Shown piece after piece: positions 34,256 through 45,122 of a stretch of DNA of 64,000 nucleotides. Positions within the stretch are counted from its first letter, which is position 1, and every line of letters begins with the position of its first letter. This DNA comes from Xanthobacteraceae bacterium (GTDB lineage: Bacteria; Pseudomonadota; Alphaproteobacteria; Rhizobiales; Xanthobacteraceae), in NCBI GenBank assembly GCA_004297465.1, contig SCUB01000001.1:186001-250000 (forward strand), written 5' to 3'. The notes beneath the pieces were generated by a model. It worked only from the letters and a program-made list of their open reading frames with translations, was not told the DNA's origin and ran no database searches. The translations under genes and the position numbers were made by a program.

Positions 34256-34698
34256 AAATCCTGTTATTTCAATCTGTTACATGAGAAAAAGCGCGGCCCG
34301 GCAGTCCCGGGGCTCCGCCAGCCGTCTCGGCGTTGCGGGGTTCCGGCCGCTTTCCCGGACGGCCCCATCTTTTCCGAAGAATATCCAGTTCAATGTGCAC
34401 TGCATAATGGAGCAGGCAGAAGCCGGCAGGCCCCCGGCCTGTTGCGAATTATACTTATTTCTATCTTCATTCCCGGCGCGCTTGGGCAGAAGCTAGCGGT
34501 GGCTCGCGGTACCGAAGGCCATTGGAGTTCTCCTCGGTGGTTTCAAGCCTCCCGAGGCCGGATGGTGCGGACGCACTTATTTCCTGTGTCCGATTTTTCC
34601 TGTCCGTTTCTCCTCTGTCCGAATGCCGCGCAGGCCATGAGAAAAAATACAGCACTGAAAGATGGGGAGCGAATGTCTTGAAGTCGTAGGAGGCCAAA
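34256..34698. other. Intergenic region between tRNA-Gln and the MHS transporter
   Basis: About 440 bp without a supportable gene. GC is somewhat lower from about 34440 to 34690. Short open frames on both strands have no family resemblance and no good start signals. A ribosome binding site (GTAGGAGG) at its very end belongs to the transporter. I see no clear riboswitch fold or repeat. Confidence 0.4.
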
Positions 34699-36027
34699 AT
34701 GGCAATTCAAATCCCTAAGGATTTCCGCCGCGTGATCGTTGCTGCGTCGGTGGGAAATGTCATCGAATGGTATGACTTTTATATTTTTGGCAGCCTGGCT
34801 GCGGTTCTGTCGGTCAAGTTCTTTGAAAAATCCCACCCCGTCGCTGCCCTTCTGAGCACGATAGCCCTGTTCACCGCCGGATTCCTGATCCGTCCGCTGG
34901 GGGCGTTCCTGTTCGGATGGATGGGCGACCGGGTCGGCCGCAAATACACGTTCCTTATCACGCTCAGCGGAATGGGGTTGGGCACCGGCGCGATCGGGTT
35001 GATTCCGAGCTACGAGTCGATCGGTCTGACCGCCGCGTTCACTCTCTTCGGCTTGCGGATGATCCAGGGCCTGTGCCTGGGCGGCGAGTATGGCGGCGCC
35101 ATCACTTATGTCGCCGAGCATGTTCCCGACGAACGCCGCGGCTTCTACACCGGCTGGCTGCAGACCTCACCGACTCTGGGGATCGTGGTGTCGCTGGCCG
35201 TCATCATCGCGACGCGTACGTATTTTGGTAATCAGGAATTCGATGCGTGGGCTTGGCGCATTCCATTCCTGGTATCCTTCCTGCTGGTCGCCATCGCCAT
35301 CTACATCCGGCTCCAGCTCCAGGAGACTCCGATCTTCCAGGAGATCAAGTCCAAGGGGCAGATGACCAAGAATCCCTGGAAGGAAGCCTTCCTAAGCTCC
35401 AACGCCAAATATGTCGGCATCGCCACCATCGTGCTGATCGGGCAGGGAGTGGTCTGGTACAGCGGCCAGTTCTGGGCGTTGTACTTCCTGCAGCAGGTTT
35501 CCAAGATAGACCCGTTGAGCTCGGCCTACATCGTGGGAGCCGCGTTGCTCATTGCAACGCCGAGCCTGATCTTCTTTGGCTGGCTGTCGGACATCATCGG
35601 CCGCAAGCCGGTGATCCTGGGGGGCATGTTCCTCGCCGCGGTCACCTACTATCCGCTGTATCTGTGGCTTGGAACGGTCACGCAGCCGGGCAACATCAAC
35701 TATCCGGTCGCGATCTTCATCATCTTCATCCTCGTTTGCTATGTCGGGATGGTCTATGGGCCGGTCGGGGCTTTCCTGGCGGAATTCTTCCCCGGCAGGA
35801 TTCGCTACACGTCGGTGTCGGTGCCCTATCACATCGGCAACGGCTGGGGCGGCGGACTGGTGCCGTTCATTACCTCAGCGGCGTTCGCGGCCACCGGCAG
35901 CGTCGGCTACGCGCTGCTCTACCCGATCGCCGTTCCCGCGGTGTGCTTCGTGCTCGCCCTGTTCCTGATGCCGGAGACCCGCAAGATCAGCATCTGGGAG
36001 CCGATCGAGCCCAAGGCTGCAACGTAA
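34699..36027 (+). CDS. MFS transporter of the metabolite:H+ symporter (MHS) family
   Basis: A 442-residue twelve-helix transporter. The opening VIEWYDFYIFGSLA and the loop 2-3 motif GWMGDRVGRKYTF identify the MHS branch, which imports organic and aromatic acids such as shikimate, alpha-ketoglutarate, citrate or protocatechuate with protons. GLCLGGEYGGAITYVAEH in helix 4 is also typical. The start has a good GGAGG site. Given the catabolic genes 1-10 kb upstream it may import their aromatic acid, but this is inference; it is separated from them by repeats and a tRNA. Confidence 0.88.
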   Translation: MAIQIPKDFRRVIVAASVGNVIEWYDFYIFGSLAAVLSVKFFEKSHPVAALLSTIALFTAGFLIRPLGAFLFGWMGDRVGRKYTFLITLSGMGLGTGAIGLIPSYESIGLTAAFTLFGLRMIQGLCLGGEYGGAITYVAEHVPDERRGFYTGWLQTSPTLGIVVSLAVIIATRTYFGNQEFDAWAWRIPFLVSFLLVAIAIYIRLQLQETPIFQEIKSKGQMTKNPWKEAFLSSNAKYVGIATIVLIGQGVVWYSGQFWALYFLQQVSKIDPLSSAYIVGAALLIATPSLIFFGWLSDIIGRKPVILGGMFLAAVTYYPLYLWLGTVTQPGNINYPVAIFIIFILVCYVGMVYGPVGAFLAEFFPGRIRYTSVSVPYHIGNGWGGGLVPFITSAAFAATGSVGYALLYPIAVPAVCFVLALFLMPETRKISIWEPIEPKAAT

Positions 36028-36056
36028 CCCGCGACGTAACAAGAACAGTCATCTCG

Positions 36057-36086
36057 CGCCTGTTCCCTCTCGGCAGGGAACAGGCG
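36057..36086. terminator. Strong hairpin between convergent genes
   Basis: A perfect 12-bp stem (CGCCTGTTCCCT at 36057-36068 with AGGGAACAGGCG at 36075-36086) and a six-base loop lie between the convergent transporter and molybdenum hydroxylase genes. There is no T-run on either side, so it may stop transcription in both directions only with help, or protect 3' ends. Confidence 0.6.
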
Positions 36087-36101
36087 TCGAGACAGAAGCG
36101 A

Positions 36102-38468
36102 TCAGCCGGCGCGGGCTGCCCGCGCCGCGTGGATGGCGCGCCACACCTTCTCCGGCGTCAGCGGCAGGTCGATATGGCGCACGCCGAATTCCGCCAGCGC
36201 GTCGAGCGTGGCGTTGACCACGGCTGAAAGGCTGCCGGCGCAGCCGGCCTCGCCGCAGCCCTTGGTGCCGAGCGGGTTGGTGGTGGCGGGCGAGGGCAGG
36301 TTTTCCAGTGCGACAAACGGCATGTCGGCGGCGCGCGGCAGCGCGTAATCCATGAACGAGCCGGTGACGAGCTGGCCGTCGTCATCGTAGCGGGCGACTT
36401 CCATCAGCGCCTGGCCGAGCCCCTGCGCGATGCCGCCGTGCAACTGGCCCTCGACGATCATCGGGTTGACGATGGTGCCGAAGTCGTTGACGCCGTGATA
36501 GCGCACCACCTCGGTCATCCCGGTGTCGGGATCGACCTCGACCTCGACGACGTGGCAGCCGTTGGGATAGGTCGAGGGCGCGCCGCTGCCGTCATGATCG
36601 ACGTCGAGCGAGTGCGGCACGCCATCGGGCAGGCTTTCGCCCTGATGCAGCCGCGCCGCGATCTCCATGATGCCGATGCCGCGGTCGGTGCCGGCCACGG
36701 TGAAGCGCCCGCGCGAAAACTCGATGTCGGCGTCGGCGGTCTCCAGAAGATGACCGGCGAGGCGCGTGCCCCTGGCGATCACCAGCGCGGCGGCCTCGAC
36801 GATGGCGGTGCCGCTGGCGGTGAGCGAACGCGAGCCGCCGGAACCGCCGCCGATGCGCACGTCGTCGCTGTCGCTCTGAATGAGCCGGATGCGCGAAAAC
36901 GGCACGCCGAGTTTTGCCGCCAGCACCTGCGCGAACGGCGTGGCGTGGCCCTGGCCGTAATCCAGCGTGCCGGTGACAAGGCTCACGGTGCCGTCGGTTT
37001 CGAACCGGATCTTGGCGAGTTCCTTGTTGGGCGGCGCGGTGACCTCTAGATAGTTGCCGATGGCGATGCCACGCAGGCGGCCGCGCCTGCGGCTGTCGCG
37101 CTTGCGCTTGGCGAAGCCCGCGTAATCGGCGAGTTCGAGCGCGCGCTCGAACACGGCGGGAAAATTGCCGCTGTCGTAGACGGACTTCGACGCGGCCGCA
37201 TAGGGCATCTGCGACGGCTTGACCAGATTGCGCCGCCGCAGCGCCGCGCGGTCGAGGCCGGTTTCGCGCGCGGCGGCATCGATCAGCCGCTCCATGAAGT
37301 AATTGCCCTCGGGCCGTCCGGCGCCGCGATAGGCCGCGACCGGCGTCGTGGTGGTGACGACGCAGCGGGTGGCAAGCTCGATAAGCGGCGTGCGGTAGAC
37401 GCTGGCCGCGTTCTTCACGGTGTTGACGGTGGACGGCAGCGGCGCGATCGGCGTGACATAGGCGCCCATGTCGCCGAACCCGGTCATGCGCAATGCGAGG
37501 AAGGTGCCGTCGGCGGCGAGCGCCAGTTCGCCGCGCATCAACGAGGCGCGGCCATGGGTGTCGGAGAGGAAGCTGGTGGAACGGACATCGGTCCATTTCA
37601 CCGGGCGGCCCAGCACCTTCGCCGCGTGCAGGAGGCACAGATATTCCGGGAAGATCGCATGCTTCATGCCGAACGAGCCGCCGACATGGCCGGTCAGCAC
37701 GCGCACCTTGTCCGGCGTGGTGGCGAGCAGGGCGGCGAGCGCGTTGCGCGCGCCAGCCACCCCTTGCGTCGGCAGATGTAGCGTGTAGCGCCCGCTTGTC
37801 GCGTCGTAAGAGCCGACGCCGCAGCGCGGCTCCATCGCCGCCACCACGAGGCGGGTGTTGAGCATGTCGAGCGCGACGACATGGGCGGCGGCGGCAAAGG
37901 CGTCGGCCACGCGCGCGTCGTCGCCGAAATGGTAGTCGAGCACGCAGTTGCCGGCGATGTCCTCGTAAAGCTGCGGCGCGCCGGACTGGCCAGCGTGCTC
38001 GGGCCGCGTGATGGCGGGCAAGGGTTCGATATCCGGCGCCACGGTTTCCGCCGCGTCGCGCGCCTGTGCGGCGGTCGTTGCGACCACGAAAGCCACCGGA
38101 TCGCCGACGAAGCGCACCCGCTCGGCGGCGAGCGCGGCGCGACGGGTGCTGCGCAGCGGCGTGCCATCGCGGTTCCTGAGCGGCAGCGCGCAGGCCACCG
38201 TGCCGTAGCCGGCAAGATCGGCCGCGGTGAACACGCCGAGCACGCCCGGCATGGCGCGGGCGGGCTCCACGTCGATGGCGCGCAGCTCGCCATGGGCGTG
38301 CGGGCTGCGCACCATGGCGAGATAGGCCTGGCCGGGGAAATTGATGTCATCGGTATAGCGGCCCGCGCCGCGGACCAGCGCGTCGTCTTCCTTGCGGCGG
38401 ACGGGCTGGCCGACGGCGACGGCATCGGCCGGCGGTTCGATGGATCGGCTGCGTGTCCGGTCCTGCAT
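36102..38468 (-). CDS. Molybdopterin-binding large subunit of a xanthine-dehydrogenase-family hydroxylase (CoxL form II-like)
   Basis: A 788-residue molybdenum hydroxylase large subunit. The N-terminal a/b hammerhead (about residues 20-130; VGQPVRRKEDDALVRGAGRYTDD) is followed by the molybdopterin domain. AYRGAGRPEG is the active-site loop of form II (not AYRCSFR of true CO dehydrogenase), and GTKGCGEAGCAGS contains the catalytic glutamate near the C-terminus. Form II proteins hydroxylate diverse heterocyclic or aldehyde substrates. The partner 2Fe-2S and FAD subunits, normally adjacent, are not here, so it is an orphan. ATG 38468 starts in a 270-bp divergent region with the exopolyphosphatase gene. 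Confidence 0.87.
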   Translation of the reverse strand: MQDRTRSRSIEPPADAVAVGQPVRRKEDDALVRGAGRYTDDINFPGQAYLAMVRSPHAHGELRAIDVEPARAMPGVLGVFTAADLAGYGTVACALPLRNRDGTPLRSTRRAALAAERVRFVGDPVAFVVATTAAQARDAAETVAPDIEPLPAITRPEHAGQSGAPQLYEDIAGNCVLDYHFGDDARVADAFAAAAHVVALDMLNTRLVVAAMEPRCGVGSYDATSGRYTLHLPTQGVAGARNALAALLATTPDKVRVLTGHVGGSFGMKHAIFPEYLCLLHAAKVLGRPVKWTDVRSTSFLSDTHGRASLMRGELALAADGTFLALRMTGFGDMGAYVTPIAPLPSTVNTVKNAASVYRTPLIELATRCVVTTTTPVAAYRGAGRPEGNYFMERLIDAAARETGLDRAALRRRNLVKPSQMPYAAASKSVYDSGNFPAVFERALELADYAGFAKRKRDSRRRGRLRGIAIGNYLEVTAPPNKELAKIRFETDGTVSLVTGTLDYGQGHATPFAQVLAAKLGVPFSRIRLIQSDSDDVRIGGGSGGSRSLTASGTAIVEAAALVIARGTRLAGHLLETADADIEFSRGRFTVAGTDRGIGIMEIAARLHQGESLPDGVPHSLDVDHDGSGAPSTYPNGCHVVEVEVDPDTGMTEVVRYHGVNDFGTIVNPMIVEGQLHGGIAQGLGQALMEVARYDDDGQLVTGSFMDYALPRAADMPFVALENLPSPATTNPLGTKGCGEAGCAGSLSAVVNATLDALAEFGVRHIDLPLTPEKVWRAIHAARAARAG

Positions 38469-38738
38469 GCGTGTAATTCTCAATCGAGGTGGCGAAAGGT
38501 ATCGGCATCCTGTGCCGCGGCGGGCAAGGAGAACATCCGGCGGATGCGCTGACAACCCTCGATTGCCGTGGCGGTATGCCGAGCCACTATGCCGCAACCC
38601 TCCTTGACATTGGGTATTGGTCCGGTTGCGTCGGAAGGCAGGGTCGTTACAATCGGTTCACGAGAAACAGCCGGACCACGGGGAAAGCTGCCCGCAAGGG
38701 CGCATTCCCGCCAAGGGACGGCGAGGGGAAGGGATTCG

Positions 38739-39851
38739 ATGGCAGACGACGCGCGTCGCGACGGCTTCGGCCCGCGCGACGGAGCGCCGGGATCGGGCCG
38801 TGCCAGCAAGCTTCATGTCGAGGCGGATCGCGCCAATGGATATGGCGTGCATGCCTTGCGGCGCATCGATGGCAATGCTGGCCGGCGTGGGCAGACCTAC
38901 GCCGCGCTCGATCTTGGCACCAACAACTGCCGGCTGCTGATCGCGCGACCGAGCGACGACGGTTTTCGTGTCGTCGATTCGTTCTCGCGCATCATCCGGC
39001 TGGGCGAGGGCGTATCGGGCAGCGGGCGGCTGGGCGAGGCGGCGATGGCGCGCGCGCTCGAGGCGCTGCGCATCTGCCGCGACAAGATGGATTTGCGCGG
39101 CGTCTCGCGGACCCGCACCATCGCCACCGAGGCCTGCCGCGCCGCCAGCAACGCCGGGGCGTTCCGCTCGCGGGTCCGGGACGAGCTTGGCATCGACCTC
39201 GAGGTGATCGACCGCGAGACCGAGGCGCTGCTCGCCGCCACCGGCTGCACGCCGCTGATCGACGCCGAGGCGAGCGGCGTCATCCTGTTCGACATCGGCG
39301 GCGGCTCGTCGGAAGTGGTGCGGATGGATAGTGCCTCGATCGGCCGCGCCGGACCACGGGTGCGCGGCTGGGCCTCGCTGCCGGTCGGCGTGGTGACGCT
39401 GGCCGAGCGTCACGGCGGCATGCATGTCAGCCGCGCCTCCTATGCCGCGATGATCGCCGATGTATCCGCTCATCTCGCCGCGTTCGCGCGCGATCACGGC
39501 GACGACCTCGCCGGGCTGCACCTGCTCGGCACCTCCGGCACCGTCACCACCATTGCCGGCATCCATCTCGAGCTGCCGCGCTACGACCGCCGCCGCGTCG
39601 ACGGCATCTGGATGAGCGACGAGGAGATCACCCGCACGGTGGAACGCCTCGTCGATATGCCGTATGAGGATCGCGTCGCCAACGCCTGCATCGGTTCCGA
39701 GCGGGCCGACCTGGTGCTGGCGGGCTGCGCCATCCTCGATGCGATCCGCCGGGCGTTTCCCTGTCCGCGGCTGCGCATCGCCGATCGCGGCCTGCGCGAG
39801 GGCATGCTGCTGCAGATGATGCGCGAGGACGGCGCGATCCGCGCGCGCTGA
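38739..39851 (+). CDS. Ppx/GppA-family phosphatase (exopolyphosphatase or pppGpp phosphatase)
   Basis: A 370-residue protein of the actin-like ASKHA fold. AALDLGTNNCRLLIA (about residues 52-66) is the first phosphate loop, ATEACRAASN and the acidic EVIDRETEALL follow, and FDIGGGSSEVV is the second phosphate loop. This short form lacks the C-terminal HD-like domains of E. coli Ppx, as is common in alphaproteobacteria. The first 45 residues are a variable, probably disordered extension; ATG 38739 is supported by GGGGAAGG in front. Followed 21 bp later by rlmE, a pairing often seen in this order. Confidence 0.9.
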   Translation: MADDARRDGFGPRDGAPGSGRASKLHVEADRANGYGVHALRRIDGNAGRRGQTYAALDLGTNNCRLLIARPSDDGFRVVDSFSRIIRLGEGVSGSGRLGEAAMARALEALRICRDKMDLRGVSRTRTIATEACRAASNAGAFRSRVRDELGIDLEVIDRETEALLAATGCTPLIDAEASGVILFDIGGGSSEVVRMDSASIGRAGPRVRGWASLPVGVVTLAERHGGMHVSRASYAAMIADVSAHLAAFARDHGDDLAGLHLLGTSGTVTTIAGIHLELPRYDRRRVDGIWMSDEEITRTVERLVDMPYEDRVANACIGSERADLVLAGCAILDAIRRAFPCPRLRIADRGLREGMLLQMMREDGAIRAR

Positions 39852-39872
39852 CGGTGTGAAAGACCTGAAACG

Positions 39873-40556
39873 ATGGCGAAAGACACCACCGGGCGGCTTC
39901 ATGTCCAGGTCAAGACCGGCGGACGGCGCAAGCTGTCCTCGAAGCTGTGGCTGGAACGCCAGCTCAACGATCCCTACGTGGCGCAGGCCAAGCGCGAGGG
40001 TTATCGCTCGCGCTCGGCCTACAAGCTCAGGGAGATCGACGACAAGTACCGGCTGCTCAGGCCCGGCCTCACCGTGGTCGATCTCGGCGCCGCGCCCGGC
40101 GGCTGGAGCCAGATCGCGGCAACGCGCGTCAAGTCGGCCGACGGCAAGGGCCGCGTCGTCGCCATCGATCTGCTGGACATGCCGGCGATCCCCGGCGTCA
40201 GCTTCTCCCAGCTCGATTTCCTCGACGCGGCGGCGCCGCAGAAGCTGCGCGACATGCTCGACGGCGGCGCCGACATCGTGATGTCGGACATGGCGGCCAA
40301 CACCACCGGGCACCGCAAGACCGACCAGTTGCGCATCGTCGGGCTGGTGGAGTGCGCCGCCGAGTTCGCGCGCGAGGTGCTCAATCCCGGCGGCGTGTTT
40401 CTGGCCAAGGTGTTCCAGAGCGGAGCGGATGCCGCGCTGATGGCCGGGATCAAGCGCGACTATGCCGTGGTGCGCCACGTTAAGCCGGCCGCCAGCCGCC
40501 AGGATTCATCGGAACGCTACCTGCTCGCCACCGGCTTTCGCGGCTCCCGCGCCTAG
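39873..40556 (+). CDS. rlmE: 23S rRNA (uridine-2'-O-)-methyltransferase
   Basis: A 227-residue FtsJ/RrmJ-type methyltransferase that methylates U2552 of 23S rRNA. The N-terminal basic region (about residues 1-45; RSRSAYKLREID with the first catalytic Lys) leads into the SAM-binding motif VVDLGAAPGGWSQIAA and VMSDMAANTTGH with the catalytic Asp. VFLAKVFQSG supplies the second Lys. The N-terminal extension TTGRLHVQVKTGGRRKL is usual in alphaproteobacterial RlmE. It is probably co-transcribed with the preceding phosphatase gene. Confidence 0.93.
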   Translation: MAKDTTGRLHVQVKTGGRRKLSSKLWLERQLNDPYVAQAKREGYRSRSAYKLREIDDKYRLLRPGLTVVDLGAAPGGWSQIAATRVKSADGKGRVVAIDLLDMPAIPGVSFSQLDFLDAAAPQKLRDMLDGGADIVMSDMAANTTGHRKTDQLRIVGLVECAAEFAREVLNPGGVFLAKVFQSGADAALMAGIKRDYAVVRHVKPAASRQDSSERYLLATGFRGSRA

Positions 40557-40576
40557 GAAGGTCCTGTTTCTCCGTC

Positions 40577-40669
40577 GTCATGCCCGGGCTTGACCCGGGC
40601 ATCCATGCCGCCTGTTCAAAACGAGAGATCGGAAGAAAGCTGGATTGCCGGGTCAGGCTCGGCAATGAC
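40577..40669 (-). repeat. Composite palindromic repeat, copy E (inverted orientation, diverged spacer)
   Basis: The two outer palindromes of the unit at 30667 and 33754 are present, with arms TGCCCGGG/CCCGGGCA on the left and a slightly mutated TTGCCGGG/CTCGGCAA on the right. The spacer is different from the other copies. It lies between the convergent rlmE and efflux transporter genes, where it may act as a shared transcript end. Confidence 0.8.
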
Positions 40670-40689
40670 GCTGGGGCATGGCCGTCCGC

Positions 40690-42204
40690 CTAGACGCCAG
40701 GCATCTCGCGTCCCGCGCGGCGGCCGGAGATCTGATGGCCGGCATCGTCCGGCAGGCGCAGGAACAGCAGCAGCGACAGTCCCGACAGCAGCGCCACCAC
40801 GATGAAGGCCGGGCCGAACTCGCCCGCGCCGGGCGCCGCGACATGACGCCACGCCATCGTCGCCTCCACCGCGAACGCGCCCACCGCAACCCCGGCCGAG
40901 ATCGCGATCTGCTGCGATACGCTCACCAGCGTGGTGGCGCGGCTCATGCGCGCGCTCTCGACCTCGGCATAGGCGATGCTGTTGATGGCGGTGAACTGCA
41001 GCGAGCGGAAGAAGCCGCCGGTCAGCAGGACCAGCATGATCAGCGCCACGGGCGTTACCGGCGTGAAGGCGGCGCAGGCGGCCAGGAACGCGGCGCTGAT
41101 GATGGCGTTGACGATCATCACGGGGCGGAAGCCGAACCGCTCCAGGATGCGCGCCGCAAGTGTTTTCATGCCGATGGCGCCAAGCGCGGAGACGAAGGTG
41201 ATGAGCCCGGAGTGGAACGGCGACAGGCCGAAGCCGATCTGCATCAGAAGCGGCAGCAGGAACGGCAGCGCACCGATGCCGAGCCGGAACAGGAAGCCGC
41301 CGACCACGCTGGCGCGCAGCGTCGGGATCGCCAGCAGCGAGAAGTCGAGCGCCGGCGCCGCGATGCGGCGGGCATGGAGTAGATAGAGCAGCATCGCCAG
41401 CGCGCCGCCGCCGATCATCGCGGCGACGGCCTGCCAGGGCAGCAGGTCGAGGCCGGCTACCGACAGCCCGAAGGCGAGGCCGGCGACGCCAAGGCCCGCG
41501 AGCACGAGGCCGATCAGGTCGAACGGGCCGGGATCGGCGACGCGGCCGGCCGGGAAGTGGCGCAGCGCCAGCACGATGCCGGTCAGGCCGATCGGGATGT
41601 TGATGAGGAAGATCCAGTGCCATGAGAAATAGGTGGTGATGAAGCCACCGAGCGGCGGCCCGACCACCGGACCGATCAGCGCGGGCGTTGCCACCCAGGC
41701 CATGGCGTTGACCAGCGCGCGCTTGTCGATCGCGCGCAGCACGACGAGCCGCCCGACCGGGGTCATCATCGCCGCGCCCATGCCCTGCACCGTGCGCGCG
41801 ACCACGAAGTCGGTCAGCGAATGGGCCACGGCGCAGCCGATCGAGCCGAGCATGAACACGCCGACCGCGGCGCAGAACACCCGGCGCGCGCCGAAACGGT
41901 CGGCGGCCCAGCCGCTCGCCGGGATGAACACCGCCAGCGACAGCAGGTAGGAGGTGATGGCGAGCTTGAGGGTGAGCGGGCTGGTCCCGATGTCGGCGGC
42001 GATCGCCGGCAGCGACGTGGCGATCACCGTCGAGTCCATGTTCTCCATGAACAGGGCGGTGGCGACGGTGAGCGGAACGATGCGGTCGTGGAAATTCAAG
42101 CGGCGGCTCTGGGCAGGCTGAAAAAATGGTTGTCGAGGGGCGGTTCTGGCACGGCGGGCCGCGCCGCGCCACCTTGCGGATGCGCATTTGTCGCATGCGG
42201 CCAT
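40690..42204 (-). CDS. MFS efflux transporter, DHA2 (EmrB/QacA-like) family
   Basis: A transporter of about 504 residues with fourteen predicted helices. MENMDSTVIATSLPAIA in helix 1 is the DHA2 motif D1, GWAADRFGARRVF is the loop 2-3 motif, and TPALIGPVVGPPLGG in helix 5 is the drug-efflux motif C. It would export drugs or other hydrophobic compounds with protons. The start is uncertain: ATG 42204 gives a 35-residue polar lead, TTG 42099 would begin just before helix 1, and an ATG at 42267 would overlap the divergent gene. No regulator is adjacent. Confidence 0.88.
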   Translation of the reverse strand: MAACDKCASARWRGAARRARTAPRQPFFQPAQSRRLNFHDRIVPLTVATALFMENMDSTVIATSLPAIAADIGTSPLTLKLAITSYLLSLAVFIPASGWAADRFGARRVFCAAVGVFMLGSIGCAVAHSLTDFVVARTVQGMGAAMMTPVGRLVVLRAIDKRALVNAMAWVATPALIGPVVGPPLGGFITTYFSWHWIFLINIPIGLTGIVLALRHFPAGRVADPGPFDLIGLVLAGLGVAGLAFGLSVAGLDLLPWQAVAAMIGGGALAMLLYLLHARRIAAPALDFSLLAIPTLRASVVGGFLFRLGIGALPFLLPLLMQIGFGLSPFHSGLITFVSALGAIGMKTLAARILERFGFRPVMIVNAIISAAFLAACAAFTPVTPVALIMLVLLTGGFFRSLQFTAINSIAYAEVESARMSRATTLVSVSQQIAISAGVAVGAFAVEATMAWRHVAAPGAGEFGPAFIVVALLSGLSLLLFLRLPDDAGHQISGRRAGREMPGV

Positions 42205-42265
42205 TGCAATCGGGCGCGGCGCACCTAGATGAAAACCGCCGCTTTCAGGAAGGTGCGCTTCAGCC

Positions 42266-42514
42266 ATGATCTACATTCTCGCGGTGCTGTTGCCTCCGAT
42301 CGGCCTGCTGCTCAACGGCCAGCCGTTCTCGGCGATCCTCAACCTCGTGCTGATCGTGCTGTGCGTGATCTTCGGGCTGATCTTCCCGGTGCTGTTCGTG
42401 ATGCCCTCGATCCATGCCGTCCTTGCCGTCGCCATGAAGCGGGAGGACCGCCGTCACCGCGAGATCGTCGATGCCATCCGCGAGCACGGGCCGCCGCCCG
42501 GCTTCAAGCCGTGA
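42266..42514 (+). CDS. Small two-helix membrane protein, YqaE/Pmp3-like
   Basis: An 82-residue protein with two hydrophobic helices (about residues 2-32 and 34-57) joined by a tight turn and followed by a charged tail (KREDRRHREIVDAIREHG). The LAVLLPPIGLLLNG opening resembles the Pmp3/YqaE proteolipid family, which affects membrane potential and salt tolerance. The resemblance is moderate; the tail is longer than in most YqaE proteins. It is divergent from the efflux gene and precedes guaB. Confidence 0.7.
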   Translation: MIYILAVLLPPIGLLLNGQPFSAILNLVLIVLCVIFGLIFPVLFVMPSIHAVLAVAMKREDRRHREIVDAIREHGPPPGFKP

Positions 42515-42665
42515 CCGGCGACTTTTCCGGGGCTGCGCTCTAGGAATCGCCCCGCAGCCGTGCTAACCACCGGCGCCAACCCAAACCTCGGGCCGTGATT
42601 TTCGGAAACAGCGACTGTTTCCGGTTTTTTTGGCATTTTTGCCGTTCCGGGGTATCTGGAAATGA

Positions 42666-44186
<1,521 letters not shown>

Positions 44187-44208
44187 GACAAAGCCGGACG
44201 TCGCGGCT

Positions 44209-44928
44209 TCACAGCGCGCGGTAGCGGATGGCGAAGCCGTCGGTCATTTTCATGCGCTCGGCGAACGGCGTGTCGGCATCCACCGCATCGACCTGAATCC
44301 ACGGACCGAACGTGTCGGACGGACTCGGGTTCGCGGCCAGCCGCAGCTTGAACAGCCGCGTCGGCTGGCCCGGCAGGTTGAGCGCCATCATGCGCTGCGT
44401 GGTCTTGAACCGGATCGGCACGCGGCCGCTCACCACCACGCGGCCATCGTCGAACGCCTGCCATTGATCGCGCAGCAGCGCCACGGTCTGGTTGAGGTCG
44501 GTGCGCAGCTCGACCTGCACCTCGCTCCTTGCGGCTTGCGCCAGCGCCCGTGGCATGCGGATCTCGAATTCGACCGCCGTGCTGGTGATGCCGAAATGCT
44601 CCATCATGGCCAAGCGGATGGCGGCGGCGCCCGCCAGCAGCGCCACCAGCATCACCATCACCGCCACGCCGCGCCCGGCGATGTCCCGCAGCGAATGGAA
44701 TCCACCATAGCGCCACAGCGTGATGGCGATGCCGCCGAGCAGACCGGCGGCGCCGCCGAGGGTCGACAGGATGGAGACGGCTGGCGAAGGCGCAAGATCC
44801 AAGGCGGGAGACGCCAGGCCCATGAGCGGACCGGCAAGGATGACAGCCACGCCAGCGGCAAACCAGCCAGCCAGCATACTCACAAGACCAACGCACAGGG
44901 CCAGCAGGTAAACCATGCTACAACTCAT
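44209..44928 (-). CDS. Membrane protein of unknown function
   Basis: A 239-residue protein with four hydrophobic segments in its first half (about residues 4-32, 37-45, 50-70 and 82-105), then a soluble C-terminal domain of about 130 residues. That domain contains FEIRMPRAL and WIQVDAVDADTPF, which suggest a periplasmic beta-rich fold. I recognise it only as a conserved hypothetical type of Bradyrhizobium-like genomes. ATG 44928 or 44916 may be the start. It is convergent with guaB. Confidence 0.65.
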   Translation of the reverse strand: MSCSMVYLLALCVGLVSMLAGWFAAGVAVILAGPLMGLASPALDLAPSPAVSILSTLGGAAGLLGGIAITLWRYGGFHSLRDIAGRGVAVMVMLVALLAGAAAIRLAMMEHFGITSTAVEFEIRMPRALAQAARSEVQVELRTDLNQTVALLRDQWQAFDDGRVVVSGRVPIRFKTTQRMMALNLPGQPTRLFKLRLAANPSPSDTFGPWIQVDAVDADTPFAERMKMTDGFAIRYRAL

Positions 44929-45122
44929 CAGGCCGGCGCGGATTTATACCCGAGGAGGGCGGTCCGGCGCATTCACGATCACGTTGACGGTTGGTCGCGC
45001 GGGAGTGCGGTCCGGTTCAAGGCGGCGGAAGGTGCCGTGATGGGGGAAGGCGTTGCAAATTCCGACCCCCGGCTTCAGTTTGAGTTGCGGTCGTGCATCG
45101 AGGCGGCGGAAAGGGAGAAACC

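Noticed and set aside
34467-34697. Small minus-strand open frame upstream of the MHS transporter
   Set aside because: No ribosome binding site, no recognisable motif, and it overlaps the transporter's own promoter region and ribosome binding site.
36102-38468. Aerobic carbon monoxide dehydrogenase large subunit
   Set aside because: The active-site loop is AYRGAGR (form II), not AYRCSFR, and coxM and coxS are absent.
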